A stretch of 64,000 nucleotides of DNA. Origin: Roseovarius pacificus. Lineage in GTDB: Bacteria > Pseudomonadota > Alphaproteobacteria > Rhodobacterales > Rhodobacteraceae. Of the stretch, positions 56,116-64,000 are shown piece by piece. Each line of letters starts with the position of its first letter. Position 1 is the first letter of the stretch. The notes beneath the pieces were generated by a model, which was not told the DNA's origin, did not search any database, and was given only the letters and a program-made list of their open reading frames with translations. Location: assembly GCF_900142665.1 (NCBI RefSeq), contig NZ_FRBR01000004.1, positions 124,001 through 188,000 on the forward strand, read 5' to 3'. A program made the translations under genes and the position numbers.

Positions 56116-56763
56116 ATGGACAGCGTTTACGACCCGCCGCAAGACCCGCTGAAGGTGCTGCACGAGGATCACGAGATCGTCGTGGTGGACAAGCCCGCCG
56201 GATTGCTGAGCGTGCCCGGCAAGGGCGCGCATCTGGCCGATTGCCTGTTGGCGCGGGTGCAGGAGGCGTTTCCCACGGCGCTGCTGGTGCATCGGCTGGA
56301 TCGCGATACATCGGGTGTGATGGTCTTTGCACAGACCCCGCACGCGCAACGCCACCTAGGGCTGCAATTCGAGAAGAGGCAGACGAAAAAGACATATGTG
56401 GCAAGGGTTTGGGGATATCTCGAGCCGAGATCCGGCACGGTGGACCTGCCGTTGATCGTGGACTGGCCCAACCGCCCGCGCCAGATGGTGTGCCATGAGA
56501 CCGGCAAGGCGGCGGTCACTGACTGGCGGGTGTTGCGGCATGGGCAGGAGGAAACACGGGTGCGGCTGATGCCAAAGACCGGGCGCAGCCACCAGTTGCG
56601 GGTGCATATGCTGGCGCTCGGGCATCCGATTCTGGGCGATCCGCTTTATGCGACAGGCGCGGCGGCGGCGTTTCCCCGGCTGATGCTGCATTCGGAAGAA
56701 TTGCGCCTGCGCCACCCGGATGGCGGGGCCGGGATGCGGTTCAGGGCGAAGGCGCCGTTCTGA
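56116..56763 (+). CDS. RluA-family pseudouridine synthase
   Basis: This 215-residue RNA-modifying enzyme has the catalytic aspartate D62 in LLVHRLDRDTSG. VVVDKPAGLLSVPG comes before it, and GRSHQLRVHMLALGHPILGDPLY is the C-terminal family motif. It makes pseudouridine in rRNA or tRNA. The compact form without S4 domain resembles RluA itself (23S position 746 and tRNA 32), but the target is not proven by sequence. It starts at ATG 56116. Confidence 0.92.
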   Translation: MDSVYDPPQDPLKVLHEDHEIVVVDKPAGLLSVPGKGAHLADCLLARVQEAFPTALLVHRLDRDTSGVMVFAQTPHAQRHLGLQFEKRQTKKTYVARVWGYLEPRSGTVDLPLIVDWPNRPRQMVCHETGKAAVTDWRVLRHGQEETRVRLMPKTGRSHQLRVHMLALGHPILGDPLYATGAAAAFPRLMLHSEELRLRHPDGGAGMRFRAKAPF

Positions 56764-56825
56764 GGGGCGACTGACGAAAATCCGGTTCGGTATCGCATCG
56801 GTATCACGTCGGTATCGTGTCGGTG

Positions 56826-58826
56826 TCAGAGGTGCAGCGCCAGCTTGCGCCCCTCGTAGAAGGCATAGGGCGCCAGCCGTGGCGCGACGCAATCGCCGAT
56901 CTGGTGACAGGCGATCCCGGCGGCGTCCAGATCCTGCGCCAGCATATCGAAGGCGGTGTTGGTCGTGGCCAGAACCAGCGTGTCGGCGTCGATCATGGTG
57001 GTATCCCCGGTCAGCATCGAGAGCACGGCGGCCTGTTGACCCGTCCATTTGTCGATGACGGATTCGGTGTGGAAACGCACCCCGGCGCGGGCCAGTGTCT
57101 GGCGCAGCGGCACGTCCGAGGTGGTGCGGCCCAGTTCGGCGGCGATATGGGCATCGGGCGTGACGATGGACACCTCGTGGCCGCGCTCGGCAAGGAACCA
57201 TGCCGTGCCAGAGCCGCGCCAGTGCCCGCCCTCGTCCAGAAGGACGACGCGTTTGCCGGGCACCATCGCGCGGCGCATGATGTCCTCAACCGAGCAGACA
57301 TTGCCCGCCCCGATCCCGTCGAGCCTGTCGCGTTCGGGCAGCCAGCGCTGGAAACCGGTTTCCGGCGGGAGCGAGCCGGTGGCGACGATTACCTCGTCCG
57401 CGCCGTATCCGGCCACGTCCTCGGCATCGACAAAGGTGTTCAGGCGCAGATCGACCCCGAGCGCGTCGAATTGCCGTTCGTACCAGTCGAGCAGTTCAAG
57501 CACCTGACCGCGCCGGGGCTGTTCCCCGGCCAGCCGGAATTGCCCGCCGATTTGCGCGCCGGCCTCGCAGATCGTGACGCTGTGACCGCGCGCTGCCGCA
57601 ACGCGGGCGGCCTCCAGCCCCGCAGGGCCCGCGCCGATCACCAGCAGTTTGCGGGGGGCGTCCGCAGGGGCGATGCTGCCTTCGCTGCCCCAGTCGTGTT
57701 CGCGCCCTGCGGAGGGGTTGACCAGACAGGAAATCCAGTAATCGCGCGAGCGGCGGCCCCAGCACATCTGGTTGCAGGAAATGCAGTCGCGGATGTCGTC
57801 ATCGCGGTTTTCGGTGACTTTGCGGCCCCAGAACGGATCGGCGATCTGGCCGCGCACGACGGACACCAGATCGGCCTCCTGAGCGCGCAGCATGGATTCG
57901 GCGTTGTCCGGTGTTCTGATCTGGCTTTCCGCGGTGATGACCGCGTGCGATACCTGCGCCTTGAGCCGCCGGGTCAGATCGGCACTGAGTTTTTCGCCAT
58001 GCACGAAGGTGGGCATGACGCGATCATAGTCGATATAGCTGCCGGACCCGCAGGAGATGTAATCGACATGGCCGGTGGCGTCATAGCTGCACAGGATTTC
58101 CGTCATGTCGTCCAGTGACAGGGCGACGGGGTCTTTCGCGGCGTGGCTGGCGGAAAGGCCGATGATGAAATCCTCGCCGCAGGCCTGCCGGATGCCCTCG
58201 ATGATGCGGCGGCCAAAGCGCATGCGGTTCTCCAGACTGCCACCCCATTCATCCGTGCGCCGGTTCGACCACGGGCGCCAGAACTGTTCGATGAGGGAAT
58301 GATAGGCGGCCCAGACTTCGACCCCGTCGAACCCCGCCTTGCGACAGCGTTCGGCGGCACGGATGTAGCCGCCTATCAATTCTTCGATCTCGTTGGCGCG
58401 CAGGGCGTGGCTGCCATCGCTGTCGTGATAGGAGGGCATGCCCGAGGGCGACCAGTTGGGGCGGTAGGACAGATCGGCATCGCCATGTTGGCCGACATGG
58501 TAAAGCTGCTGCACCATCACCGCGCCTTCGGCCTTGCACGCCTCGGTGATCCGGCGAAAACCGGGGATGACGGCATCGTCGTTCGGGCGGAAATTCCCAC
58601 GGGTCAGAACAGCGGTGTCATGCACGGGCTGTGGTTCGACCACGATCATCCCGGCCCCGCCGCGCGCCCGTTCGAGGTAGTAATGCAGGTGCTGTGTGCC
58701 GGGCAGCCCGTTTTCGGACATGTTGGCGGTATGCGCGCCGAACACCACCCGATTGCGCAGGGTCTTGCCGCGCAGCACAAGCGGCTGGGTCAGGATGCGG
58801 GCGGATGGGGTGCCGGTCTGTTGCAT
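56826..58826 (-). CDS. Old-yellow-enzyme / Fe-S / FAD demethylase (DgcA- or N-methylproline-demethylase-like)
   Basis: This 666-residue protein fuses an FMN barrel (QPLVLRGKTLRNRVVFGAHT, DGVEVWAAYHSLIEQF). A four-cysteine [4Fe-4S] site follows (CISCNQMCWGR, then WISCLVNPSAGRE). The FAD/NAD-binding C-terminal half contains GAGPAGLEAARVAAARGH. This is the trimethylamine/dimethylamine dehydrogenase layout. Close bacterial relatives include dimethylglycine demethylase DgcA and N-methylproline (stachydrine) demethylases. The divergent GlxA-type regulator (GbdR-like) fits a betaine-derived substrate. No DgcB or ETF gene is next to it. Confidence 0.88.
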   Translation of the reverse strand: MQQTGTPSARILTQPLVLRGKTLRNRVVFGAHTANMSENGLPGTQHLHYYLERARGGAGMIVVEPQPVHDTAVLTRGNFRPNDDAVIPGFRRITEACKAEGAVMVQQLYHVGQHGDADLSYRPNWSPSGMPSYHDSDGSHALRANEIEELIGGYIRAAERCRKAGFDGVEVWAAYHSLIEQFWRPWSNRRTDEWGGSLENRMRFGRRIIEGIRQACGEDFIIGLSASHAAKDPVALSLDDMTEILCSYDATGHVDYISCGSGSYIDYDRVMPTFVHGEKLSADLTRRLKAQVSHAVITAESQIRTPDNAESMLRAQEADLVSVVRGQIADPFWGRKVTENRDDDIRDCISCNQMCWGRRSRDYWISCLVNPSAGREHDWGSEGSIAPADAPRKLLVIGAGPAGLEAARVAAARGHSVTICEAGAQIGGQFRLAGEQPRRGQVLELLDWYERQFDALGVDLRLNTFVDAEDVAGYGADEVIVATGSLPPETGFQRWLPERDRLDGIGAGNVCSVEDIMRRAMVPGKRVVLLDEGGHWRGSGTAWFLAERGHEVSIVTPDAHIAAELGRTTSDVPLRQTLARAGVRFHTESVIDKWTGQQAAVLSMLTGDTTMIDADTLVLATTNTAFDMLAQDLDAAGIACHQIGDCVAPRLAPYAFYEGRKLALHL

Positions 58827-58959
58827 TTGGGGTCTCCGGAGGGGGATGTGCGCGTGATCCCAGGGGTTTGATTGGGTGGGCCGCAGAAAACTCTAGCCAA
58901 ACCGGGGCACATGAATTGTATAATTGTCCTATTTTACGGAATAATTGATCGCAGGTTTC

Positions 58960-59970
58960 ATGATGCCCCCATCCCGGCCCGAGGCCCGGCCTTATCTGAG
59001 TGCGGCGATTGTCCTGTGTCCCGGTTTTACCCTGACGCCGATGTCGTGTTTTTCGGATGCGTTGCGGCTGGCGGCGGATCAGGGGGACAACAGCCGCAAG
59101 GTGTTGTTCCAATGGGAGTATGCCGTGGCGGGCGAGGGCGGGGCGGTGTCGAGTTCGGGGCTGGAGGTGCGCCCGACCATCGCGCTGGACGAGATCATGG
59201 GGTTCGACTGTATCGTGGTGTGCGGTGGTTTGCTGCGGGATATGGGGCAGATCCGCCCTGACCTCTACGATCTTCTGCGGCAGGCGCATGAAGGGGGGGC
59301 GCTGGTGGTCGGGCTGTGCACCGGGTCTTTCGTGCTGGGCGAGGCGGGGCTGCTGGAGGGCAAAAGCTGTGCGGTGCATCCCAATGTGCTGCATGCGTTC
59401 AGCGAAAGGTTTCCGGGCACCACGCCGCTGACGCGCAAGACCTATTGGGAGGAAGGCCGGGTCATCACCTGCCCCGGTGGGGTGTTGTCGCTGGATGTCG
59501 CCGCGCATCTGATCCGCACATGGGGCAACATGAGCCGGACGTTCAAGGCGCTGGATTATCTTCTGTTCAACTATGAAAACCCCCGCACATATTTTCCCAA
59601 ACGCCCCTATCAGGAACGGCTGGAGCGCGCCGCGACCCTGACGCGCGATGCGGTGGGGCTGATGGAGGCCAATATCGAAACGCCTTTATCCGTCGCCTCT
59701 CTGGCGCGGAGGCTCGCCACCACCCGGACCCGCCTGACCCGCGTGTTTCAGCGCGATATGGGGGAAACCCCGGCCGCGTTCTGGCTGAACATGCGCCTCG
59801 ATATCGCGAGCCGCTTGTTGGTGGAGCGGTCCCTGTCGGTGACCGAGATCGGGTATGAACTGGGCTTTTCGGATACCGCGCATTTCTGCCGGCAGTTCCG
59901 GCGCCGGTTCGACCGGACGCCCGGCCAGTTCCGCAAGCTGCATCAGGACCGGAGGGACGGTGCGCGCTGA
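58960..59970 (+). CDS. GlxA-family (DJ-1/PfpI + AraC) transcriptional regulator
   Basis: This 336-residue regulator has an N-terminal DJ-1/PfpI-like sensor (AAIVLCPGFTLTPMSCF, VVGLCTGSFVLGEAGLL, with the cysteine in the catalytic-elbow place). The C-terminal double AraC helix-turn-helix is about 225-325 (SVASLARRLATTRTRLTRVF and VTEIGYELGFSDTAHFCRQF). GbdR, CdhR and related proteins of betaine and carnitine catabolism share this layout. It is divergent from the demethylase across a 133-base AT-rich gap, the expected control region. ATG 58960 or 58963 is the start. Confidence 0.9.
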   Translation: MMPPSRPEARPYLSAAIVLCPGFTLTPMSCFSDALRLAADQGDNSRKVLFQWEYAVAGEGGAVSSSGLEVRPTIALDEIMGFDCIVVCGGLLRDMGQIRPDLYDLLRQAHEGGALVVGLCTGSFVLGEAGLLEGKSCAVHPNVLHAFSERFPGTTPLTRKTYWEEGRVITCPGGVLSLDVAAHLIRTWGNMSRTFKALDYLLFNYENPRTYFPKRPYQERLERAATLTRDAVGLMEANIETPLSVASLARRLATTRTRLTRVFQRDMGETPAAFWLNMRLDIASRLLVERSLSVTEIGYELGFSDTAHFCRQFRRRFDRTPGQFRKLHQDRRDGAR

Positions 59971-59979
59971 CACCCGTTT

Positions 59980-61026
59980 CTAGCTGCGCAAAACGCGGTC
60001 GGTCAGGTTGAGCCGGGCGGCGACAATCGGTTTCAGCGTGGCGGCGAGCGCCGGGTCATCCGCCTGTATCTGCGCCAGTTCGTCCAGCCGGTTGGTGGCC
60101 ACCAGTTGCAGCGCGTCCATGCGCGCAGCGCCCTGGGCATCGCGGGGCAGGGCCGGGACGGGCTGGATCAGGTCCGGTTTGGGATCGGGCGCGAGGCCGG
60201 CCAGATCGGCGGCGGGCAGGTCGGTTTCCACGAAGGCATAGAGCCCCACGCCCTTGGCGGGCAGGGCGTAGGTGCACAGCGCCACGTCGCGCACCTGTGC
60301 GTGATCCAGCAGGGCGGTGCGCAGGGCGGGGCCGTCGCGCTCGATCCGGTCTTCGGTGCCTTCGCCGTCGGACCAGTTCATCAACCGGCGGGTGACGAAA
60401 TTATAGAGCTTCTTGCCCGTGGCCATCCAGATACGGGCCGGAAGGGCCTTTTGGTTCAGCATCCGCTGTTCGGACGGCGTGAGCAGGTTCGGCGCATAGG
60501 CGCGTTTCTGTTTCAGAAGGTGGCGCAGGTCTTCGCGCGCCATGATGCGAAACAGCTTGCTCCGGCGGCGGTGGACGCTGGCCAGCTGGAAGTCGATCAC
60601 GGCGGCGCGGCCTTCGGGGGTCATCAGCCAGTTCTGCGGTTTGGCGATGTCGTTATGGGTCACGCCCGCGCGGCGCATCTGGCGCAACAGGCGTTTGGCG
60701 TCGCGATACCATGCCGGATCGGTGGGTTTGGCCAGTTGCAGGGGTGTGCCTTTGGTCCAGCTGCGCAACAGGCCGGTCTTGTCGACGCGCACCAGAACCG
60801 GGCAGCCTTCGATCCCCTGCACGGCGCGCAGGGCCTTGATTTCGCGCCGGGCAAGACCCCAGGCGATGGGCCTGGCATATAGCGGCACGGTGTCGAGCTT
60901 GCGCAGCACCACCGGGAAATCGGCCACACCCGCAAGCTGCCCTGAAACGGTTTCAGAGAAGATATCGCGCTTGTGCACGGTTTCGGGCAGGAAATCGGCC
61001 CGAGAGAGATCGGCAGGTGGTGTCAT
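59980..61026 (-). CDS. Kinase-like protein with degenerate AMP-binding C-terminal domain
   Basis: This 348-residue protein joins two parts. The N-terminal 200 residues have a protein-kinase-type active site: VTHNDIAKPQNWL (H124, D126, K129, N132) and VIDFQLAS with D145, as in RIO or LPS-kinase-like proteins. The C-terminal part (about 230-320) reads LRTALLDHAQVRDVALCTYA, KGVGLYAFVE and ALPRDAQGAARMDAL. The latter aligns by eye with the C-terminal domain of acyl-CoA synthetases, where LPRTxSGK holds the catalytic lysine; here that lysine is Ala. I know no characterised protein of this make-up. There is no signal peptide. Confidence 0.7.
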   Translation of the reverse strand: MTPPADLSRADFLPETVHKRDIFSETVSGQLAGVADFPVVLRKLDTVPLYARPIAWGLARREIKALRAVQGIEGCPVLVRVDKTGLLRSWTKGTPLQLAKPTDPAWYRDAKRLLRQMRRAGVTHNDIAKPQNWLMTPEGRAAVIDFQLASVHRRRSKLFRIMAREDLRHLLKQKRAYAPNLLTPSEQRMLNQKALPARIWMATGKKLYNFVTRRLMNWSDGEGTEDRIERDGPALRTALLDHAQVRDVALCTYALPAKGVGLYAFVETDLPAADLAGLAPDPKPDLIQPVPALPRDAQGAARMDALQLVATNRLDELAQIQADDPALAATLKPIVAARLNLTDRVLRS

Positions 61027-61198
61027 CGCGCCTGTCTTAGTGGCTTTCGCAGGACGTGGGAAGAGGTGGGGCTAACCGATCAGCCCGCCGGATGGGGGCG
61101 CGGCGCTGTTTTGCGACAGGCGGGCCACGGCGCGCAGGTATTTGCGTTGCGCCAAGCGTGTCGATCAGGGCCGGGTGCCGGGATGATGCGCAGTTCGA

Positions 61199-61303
61199 TC
61201 AGGCCGAGGACAGGACGATCCCACAATTATCGAGGGCGTCACGCGCCCGCGCCCTGGCATCGCGATCACGGTCGGGATGCAGGGCGAAGGCGCGCAGGTC
61301 CAT
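61199..61303 (-). CDS. Doubtful small open frame after the aldehyde dehydrogenase
   Basis: A 34-codon open frame reads MDLRAFALHPDRDRDARARA and continues to end IVLSSA, starting 4 bases after the ALDH stop. Its codon use looks like genuine high-GC coding sequence, but no family is recognised and the ribosome-binding site is weak. The rest of the 281-base gap 61027-61307 shows nothing clear. It could be a degraded gene end. Confidence 0.2.
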   Translation of the reverse strand: MDLRAFALHPDRDRDARARARDALDNCGIVLSSA

Positions 61304-61307
61304 GGGC

Positions 61308-62750
61308 TTATGCGCCCGGTGTCCAGCCCGAGACGGCCTTGACTTCGAGGAAGTCCTCGATGCCCCATTTGCCGCCTTCGCGCCCGTTGCCGGATTGCTT
61401 CATCCCGCCGAAGGGCGAGCCCATGCCGCGGCTCTGGCCGTTCATTTCCACCATGCCCGAGCGCAGCTCGACCGCGCAGCGGTTGGCGCGGGCGCCATCC
61501 TGTGTCTGCACATAGTTGGTCAGGCCGTAGGGGGTGTCGTTGGCAATGGCGAGCCCGTCCTCTTCGGTGTCGAAGGGGATGATCGACAGGACCGGGCCGA
61601 AGATTTCCTCGCGCGCGATGGTCATGTCGTTGTGCACGTCGGCAAACACCGTGGGTTTCACGTAAAAGCCCCGGTTCAGCCCGTCGGGCCGCCCGGTGCC
61701 GCCCGCAACCAGCCGTGCGCCTTCGTCGATGCCCTTCTGGATCAGGTCCTGAATCTTGTTGAACTGAACCTCGTTCACCACGGGGCCGATATGCTGGCCT
61801 GCCTCGCTGGCCGGGCCGACCTTGACCGATTTGGCCACCTCGGCGGCGGTTTCGACGGCCTGGTCGTAAACCTCGCGCTGCACCAGCATGCGGGTGGGGG
61901 CGTTGCAGGACTGCCCCGAGTTGTTCATGCAGTGCAGCACGCCACGCTTGACCGCGTTGTCATCGGCATCGGCGAAGATCAGGTTCGCGCCCTTGCCGCC
62001 CAGTTCGAGGCTGACGCGCTTCAGCGTGTCGGCGGCGGCCTTGGAAATGAGCTTGCCCGCGCGCGACGAGCCGGTGAAGCTGACCATGTCGACATCCGGG
62101 TGGGTCGAAAGCTGCGTGCCGACGCCCGCACCGTCGCCGTTCACCAGGTTGAACACGCCCTCGGGGAACCCGGCCTCGTCCATCATTTCGGCGAACAGGA
62201 GCGAGGACAGCGGCGATTCCTCGGAGGGTTTCAGCACCATGGTGCAGCCGGCGACCAGCCCGGCGATCACCTTGAGCGTGACCTGGTTCATCGGCCAGTT
62301 CCACGGCGTGATCATCGCCACCACGCCGATGGGGTCGTGAATGATGCGATCGTTGGGGGCGTGATCTCCGAGCGGTTCGATGAATTCGAAATCGCGGGCG
62401 ACGGTCAGGAACGCCTTGATATGGCCCATGCCCGCGCCGACCTGCGACTGACGGGCCATGTCGATGGGCGCGCCCATTTCCAGGCTGATGGCCTGGGCCA
62501 TGTCCTCGGCGCGGGATTTGTAGATGTCATACAGTTTTTCGACCAGCGCCAGGCGCTCGTCCTTCGATGTGCGTTTCCATGCGGGAAAGGCGGCCTTGGC
62601 AGCGGCGACGGCGGCGTCGGTATCGGCCTGTCCTCCCAGAGAGATCACCGCGCAGGGCTCTTCTGTGGACGGGTCGATCACATTGTGATCCTGTGAGGCG
62701 GCGGGATTGACCCATTCGCCGCTGATGTAGAACTGGCGTTTCTCGATCAT
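61308..62750 (-). CDS. NAD(P)-dependent aldehyde dehydrogenase
   Basis: This 480-residue enzyme has catalytic Cys282 in NNSGQSCNAP, general-base Glu249 in VSLELGGKG, and Asn151 in ITPWNWPMNQV. The NAD fold contains FTGSSRAGKLISKA. It oxidises aldehydes to acids. The GMGSPFGGMKQSGNGREGG end is usual. It lacks the residues that would clearly mark betaine-aldehyde or methylmalonate-semialdehyde types, so the substrate is open. It is on the minus strand, divergent from the peroxiredoxin. The start at 62750 follows GGAGGTCAACC. Confidence 0.93.
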   Translation of the reverse strand: MIEKRQFYISGEWVNPAASQDHNVIDPSTEEPCAVISLGGQADTDAAVAAAKAAFPAWKRTSKDERLALVEKLYDIYKSRAEDMAQAISLEMGAPIDMARQSQVGAGMGHIKAFLTVARDFEFIEPLGDHAPNDRIIHDPIGVVAMITPWNWPMNQVTLKVIAGLVAGCTMVLKPSEESPLSSLLFAEMMDEAGFPEGVFNLVNGDGAGVGTQLSTHPDVDMVSFTGSSRAGKLISKAAADTLKRVSLELGGKGANLIFADADDNAVKRGVLHCMNNSGQSCNAPTRMLVQREVYDQAVETAAEVAKSVKVGPASEAGQHIGPVVNEVQFNKIQDLIQKGIDEGARLVAGGTGRPDGLNRGFYVKPTVFADVHNDMTIAREEIFGPVLSIIPFDTEEDGLAIANDTPYGLTNYVQTQDGARANRCAVELRSGMVEMNGQSRGMGSPFGGMKQSGNGREGGKWGIEDFLEVKAVSGWTPGA

Positions 62751-62880
62751 GGTTGACCTCCGTGGATTTGCTGGCACCTTGGCAGTCTGGTAACCGGCCC
62801 GCAAGGGCAGGGATTCTCTGGTTTCCGGAATTTGATCAAATTCCGTATTGCAACGGACTTCAAGCGAAAAGGACACGATT

Positions 62881-63534
62881 ATGTCACTGCGTATCAATGA
62901 CACGATCCCGAATCTGACGGTCGAGACCGATCAGGGCACCATCAATCTGCATGACTGGGTCGGCGACAATTGGGCGATCATCTTCTCGCATCCCAAGGAT
63001 TTCACCCCGGTTTGCACCACCGAATTCGGAGCGGTAGCGCAGCTGGCCGATGAATGGGACAAGCGCAACTGCAAGGTGCTGGGCGTATCGGTGGACGGCG
63101 TCGAGGACCACAAGAAATGGAAGGGCGATATCGAGGCGGTGGGCGGTGCGACCCCCGGTTTCCCTATCGTGGCCGATGACGGGCTGGAACTGTCCAAGGC
63201 GTTCGACATGCTGCCCGCCGAGGCCTACCTGCCCGAGGGCCGTACACCTGCCGACAGCCAGACCGTGCGCTCGGTGTTCATCATCGGGCCGGACAAGCAA
63301 CTGAAGCTGAGCATGACCTATCCGATGAACGTGGGGCGCAACTTTGCCGAGGTGCTGCGCGCACTCGACGGATTGCAGACCGCCGCCCGCGAAAACGTGG
63401 CGACGCCCGCGAACTGGAACGTGGGCGATGACGTGGTGATCCCCACCGCTGTCAGCGACGAGGACGCCAAGGCCAAATACGGCGCGTTCGAAACCAAGCT
63501 GCCCTATCTGCGCATGACCAAGCTGCCGGGGTGA
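62881..63534 (+). CDS. 1-Cys peroxiredoxin (Prx6 type)
   Basis: This 217-residue peroxidase has the peroxidatic cysteine C45 in DFTPVCTTEFG and no resolving cysteine in the C-terminal part. RSVFIIGPDKQLKLSMTYP and ENVATPANWNVGDDVVIP are the dimer and tail segments of Prx6. It removes hydroperoxides using glutathione or another thiol. It is the second peroxiredoxin in the window, from a different class than the one at 32092. The start at 62881 is the first ATG of the fold. An intrinsic terminator follows 29 bases after the stop. Confidence 0.94.
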   Translation: MSLRINDTIPNLTVETDQGTINLHDWVGDNWAIIFSHPKDFTPVCTTEFGAVAQLADEWDKRNCKVLGVSVDGVEDHKKWKGDIEAVGGATPGFPIVADDGLELSKAFDMLPAEAYLPEGRTPADSQTVRSVFIIGPDKQLKLSMTYPMNVGRNFAEVLRALDGLQTAARENVATPANWNVGDDVVIPTAVSDEDAKAKYGAFETKLPYLRMTKLPG

Positions 63535-63562
63535 GAGTTGCAGACGCATGACAAAATATCGG

Positions 63563-63590
63563 AGGCGCCACTGTCGAAGTGGCGCCTTTT
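63563..63590 (+). terminator. Intrinsic terminator after the 1-Cys peroxiredoxin
   Basis: AGGCGCCACT (63563-63572) pairs perfectly with AGTGGCGCCT (63578-63587) around a 5-base loop and runs into a short T-run to 63590. Confidence 0.85.
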
Positions 63591-63749
63591 GTCGATCGGA
63601 GCGGCGCTTCGATAGGAGAAGCGGAATTTCTGAACCACAGCGTGTCAGCGGTGTCTGGTTGACGACGGGTTTATCAAGGCCGCTTTTTGTTGCAAGTTCC
63701 TGGGATGTCCTTAGTGAGCCGACGTGACCCCTGACCCAAAGTGATGATC

Positions 63750-64000
63750 ATGAACCTCCGCCCAACCAGAAATCACTCCGACTGGCGGCTTTCCGCGGGT
63801 TTCCGGCTTGGGCTGATGCCCGAAGTCGAACAGAAGGTGTTCTGTATAGGTTTCCAACGCAATGGCACGACGTCGACGGGCGATTTTTGCGAACAGCAAC
63901 TGGGAATGGCGCGCCGTGGCTATCGTATTGCACAGCGGCGCAAATGGTCGCGATGCTGGTATCAGGGGGCGTTGGAGCGCATTTTCTCAGACCCCGTTTT
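63750..64000 (+). CDS. Sulfotransferase-like gene, 5' part cut by window edge
   Basis: An open frame from ATG 63750 runs off the right edge (83 codons). About 25 residues in it reads KVFCIGFQRNGTTSTGDF, which matches the PAPS-binding start (xxGxxKTGTTS) of sulfotransferase-family proteins, with Arg in place of the usual Lys. An internal ATG at 63816 would give a shorter protein beginning just before the motif. Downstream the frame continues with GYRIAQRRKWSRCWYQGALE. Only the N-terminus is visible, so the acceptor cannot be stated. The preceding gap 63591-63749 shows no gene. Confidence 0.55.
   Translation, partial: MNLRPTRNHSDWRLSAGFRLGLMPEVEQKVFCIGFQRNGTTSTGDFCEQQLGMARRGYRIAQRRKWSRCWYQGALERIFSDPV

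Overview
The window is high-GC chromosomal DNA of an alphaproteobacterium, most likely the Roseobacter group of Rhodobacterales. Pointers are an F0 operon with b' and b subunits and no F1 genes beside it, the order ffh / two GNAT acetyltransferases / chorismate mutase, small genes of a type I associate with this family (14528-16448), glnK-amtB, and a betaine/dimethylglycine demethylation cluster. No tRNA, rRNA, CRISPR array, transposase, integrase or phage gene was seen. Most genes are housekeeping and tightly packed, with many 4-base stop/start overlaps.

Left third (1-27.2 kb). A leftward operon ffh, GNAT, GNAT, chorismate mutase opens the window. It is followed by a small c-type cytochrome, a divergent azoreductase/LysR pair, an ArsR regulator and the F0 operon atpI-atpB-atpE-atpF'-atpF, which ends at a clear terminator. 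Next come a LysM protein, accD-folC, a CPBP membrane protease and ilvD. Then follow three small genes of unknown role, rmuC-mutL, a metallo-beta-lactamase/rhodanese pair, glnK-amtB, a PBP1A and a divergent LysR/permease pair.

Middle (27.2-47.6 kb). Two roughly 90-bp copies of one repeat lie in inverted orientation at 27398-27487 and 31933-32022. They enclose mlaA-mlaC (phospholipid trafficking) and a four-gene operon (RidA, glycerophosphodiesterase, GNAT, pterin dehydratase). Beyond them are a Prx5-type peroxiredoxin, ferredoxin reductase-rsmD, a UbiH-type hydroxylase, an amidase and an aminotransferase-ftsK-lolA run. These are followed by a lytic transglycosylase, hspQ, a gamma-glutamyltransferase-like protein, a STAS/anti-sigma-kinase pair and a thiolase.

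Right third (47.6-64 kb). This part is dominated by methylated-amine catabolism. Two paralogous FAD/GcvT-type dehydrogenases flank a betaine-homocysteine-type methyltransferase, with a GFA protein, a LysE exporter and an XRE-cupin regulator upstream. Two 27-bp palindromes sit directly upstream of that regulator gene. A second module pairs an old-yellow-enzyme/Fe-S demethylase with a divergent GlxA-type regulator. The end holds a kinase-like protein with what looks like a degenerate AMP-binding C-terminal domain, an aldehyde dehydrogenase, a 1-Cys peroxiredoxin and the start of a sulfotransferase-like gene cut by the window edge.

Most notable non-coding signals: the inverted 90-bp repeats, the tandem palindromes at 55163-55228, and a dispersed intergenic element seen three times (34455, 37227, 50136).
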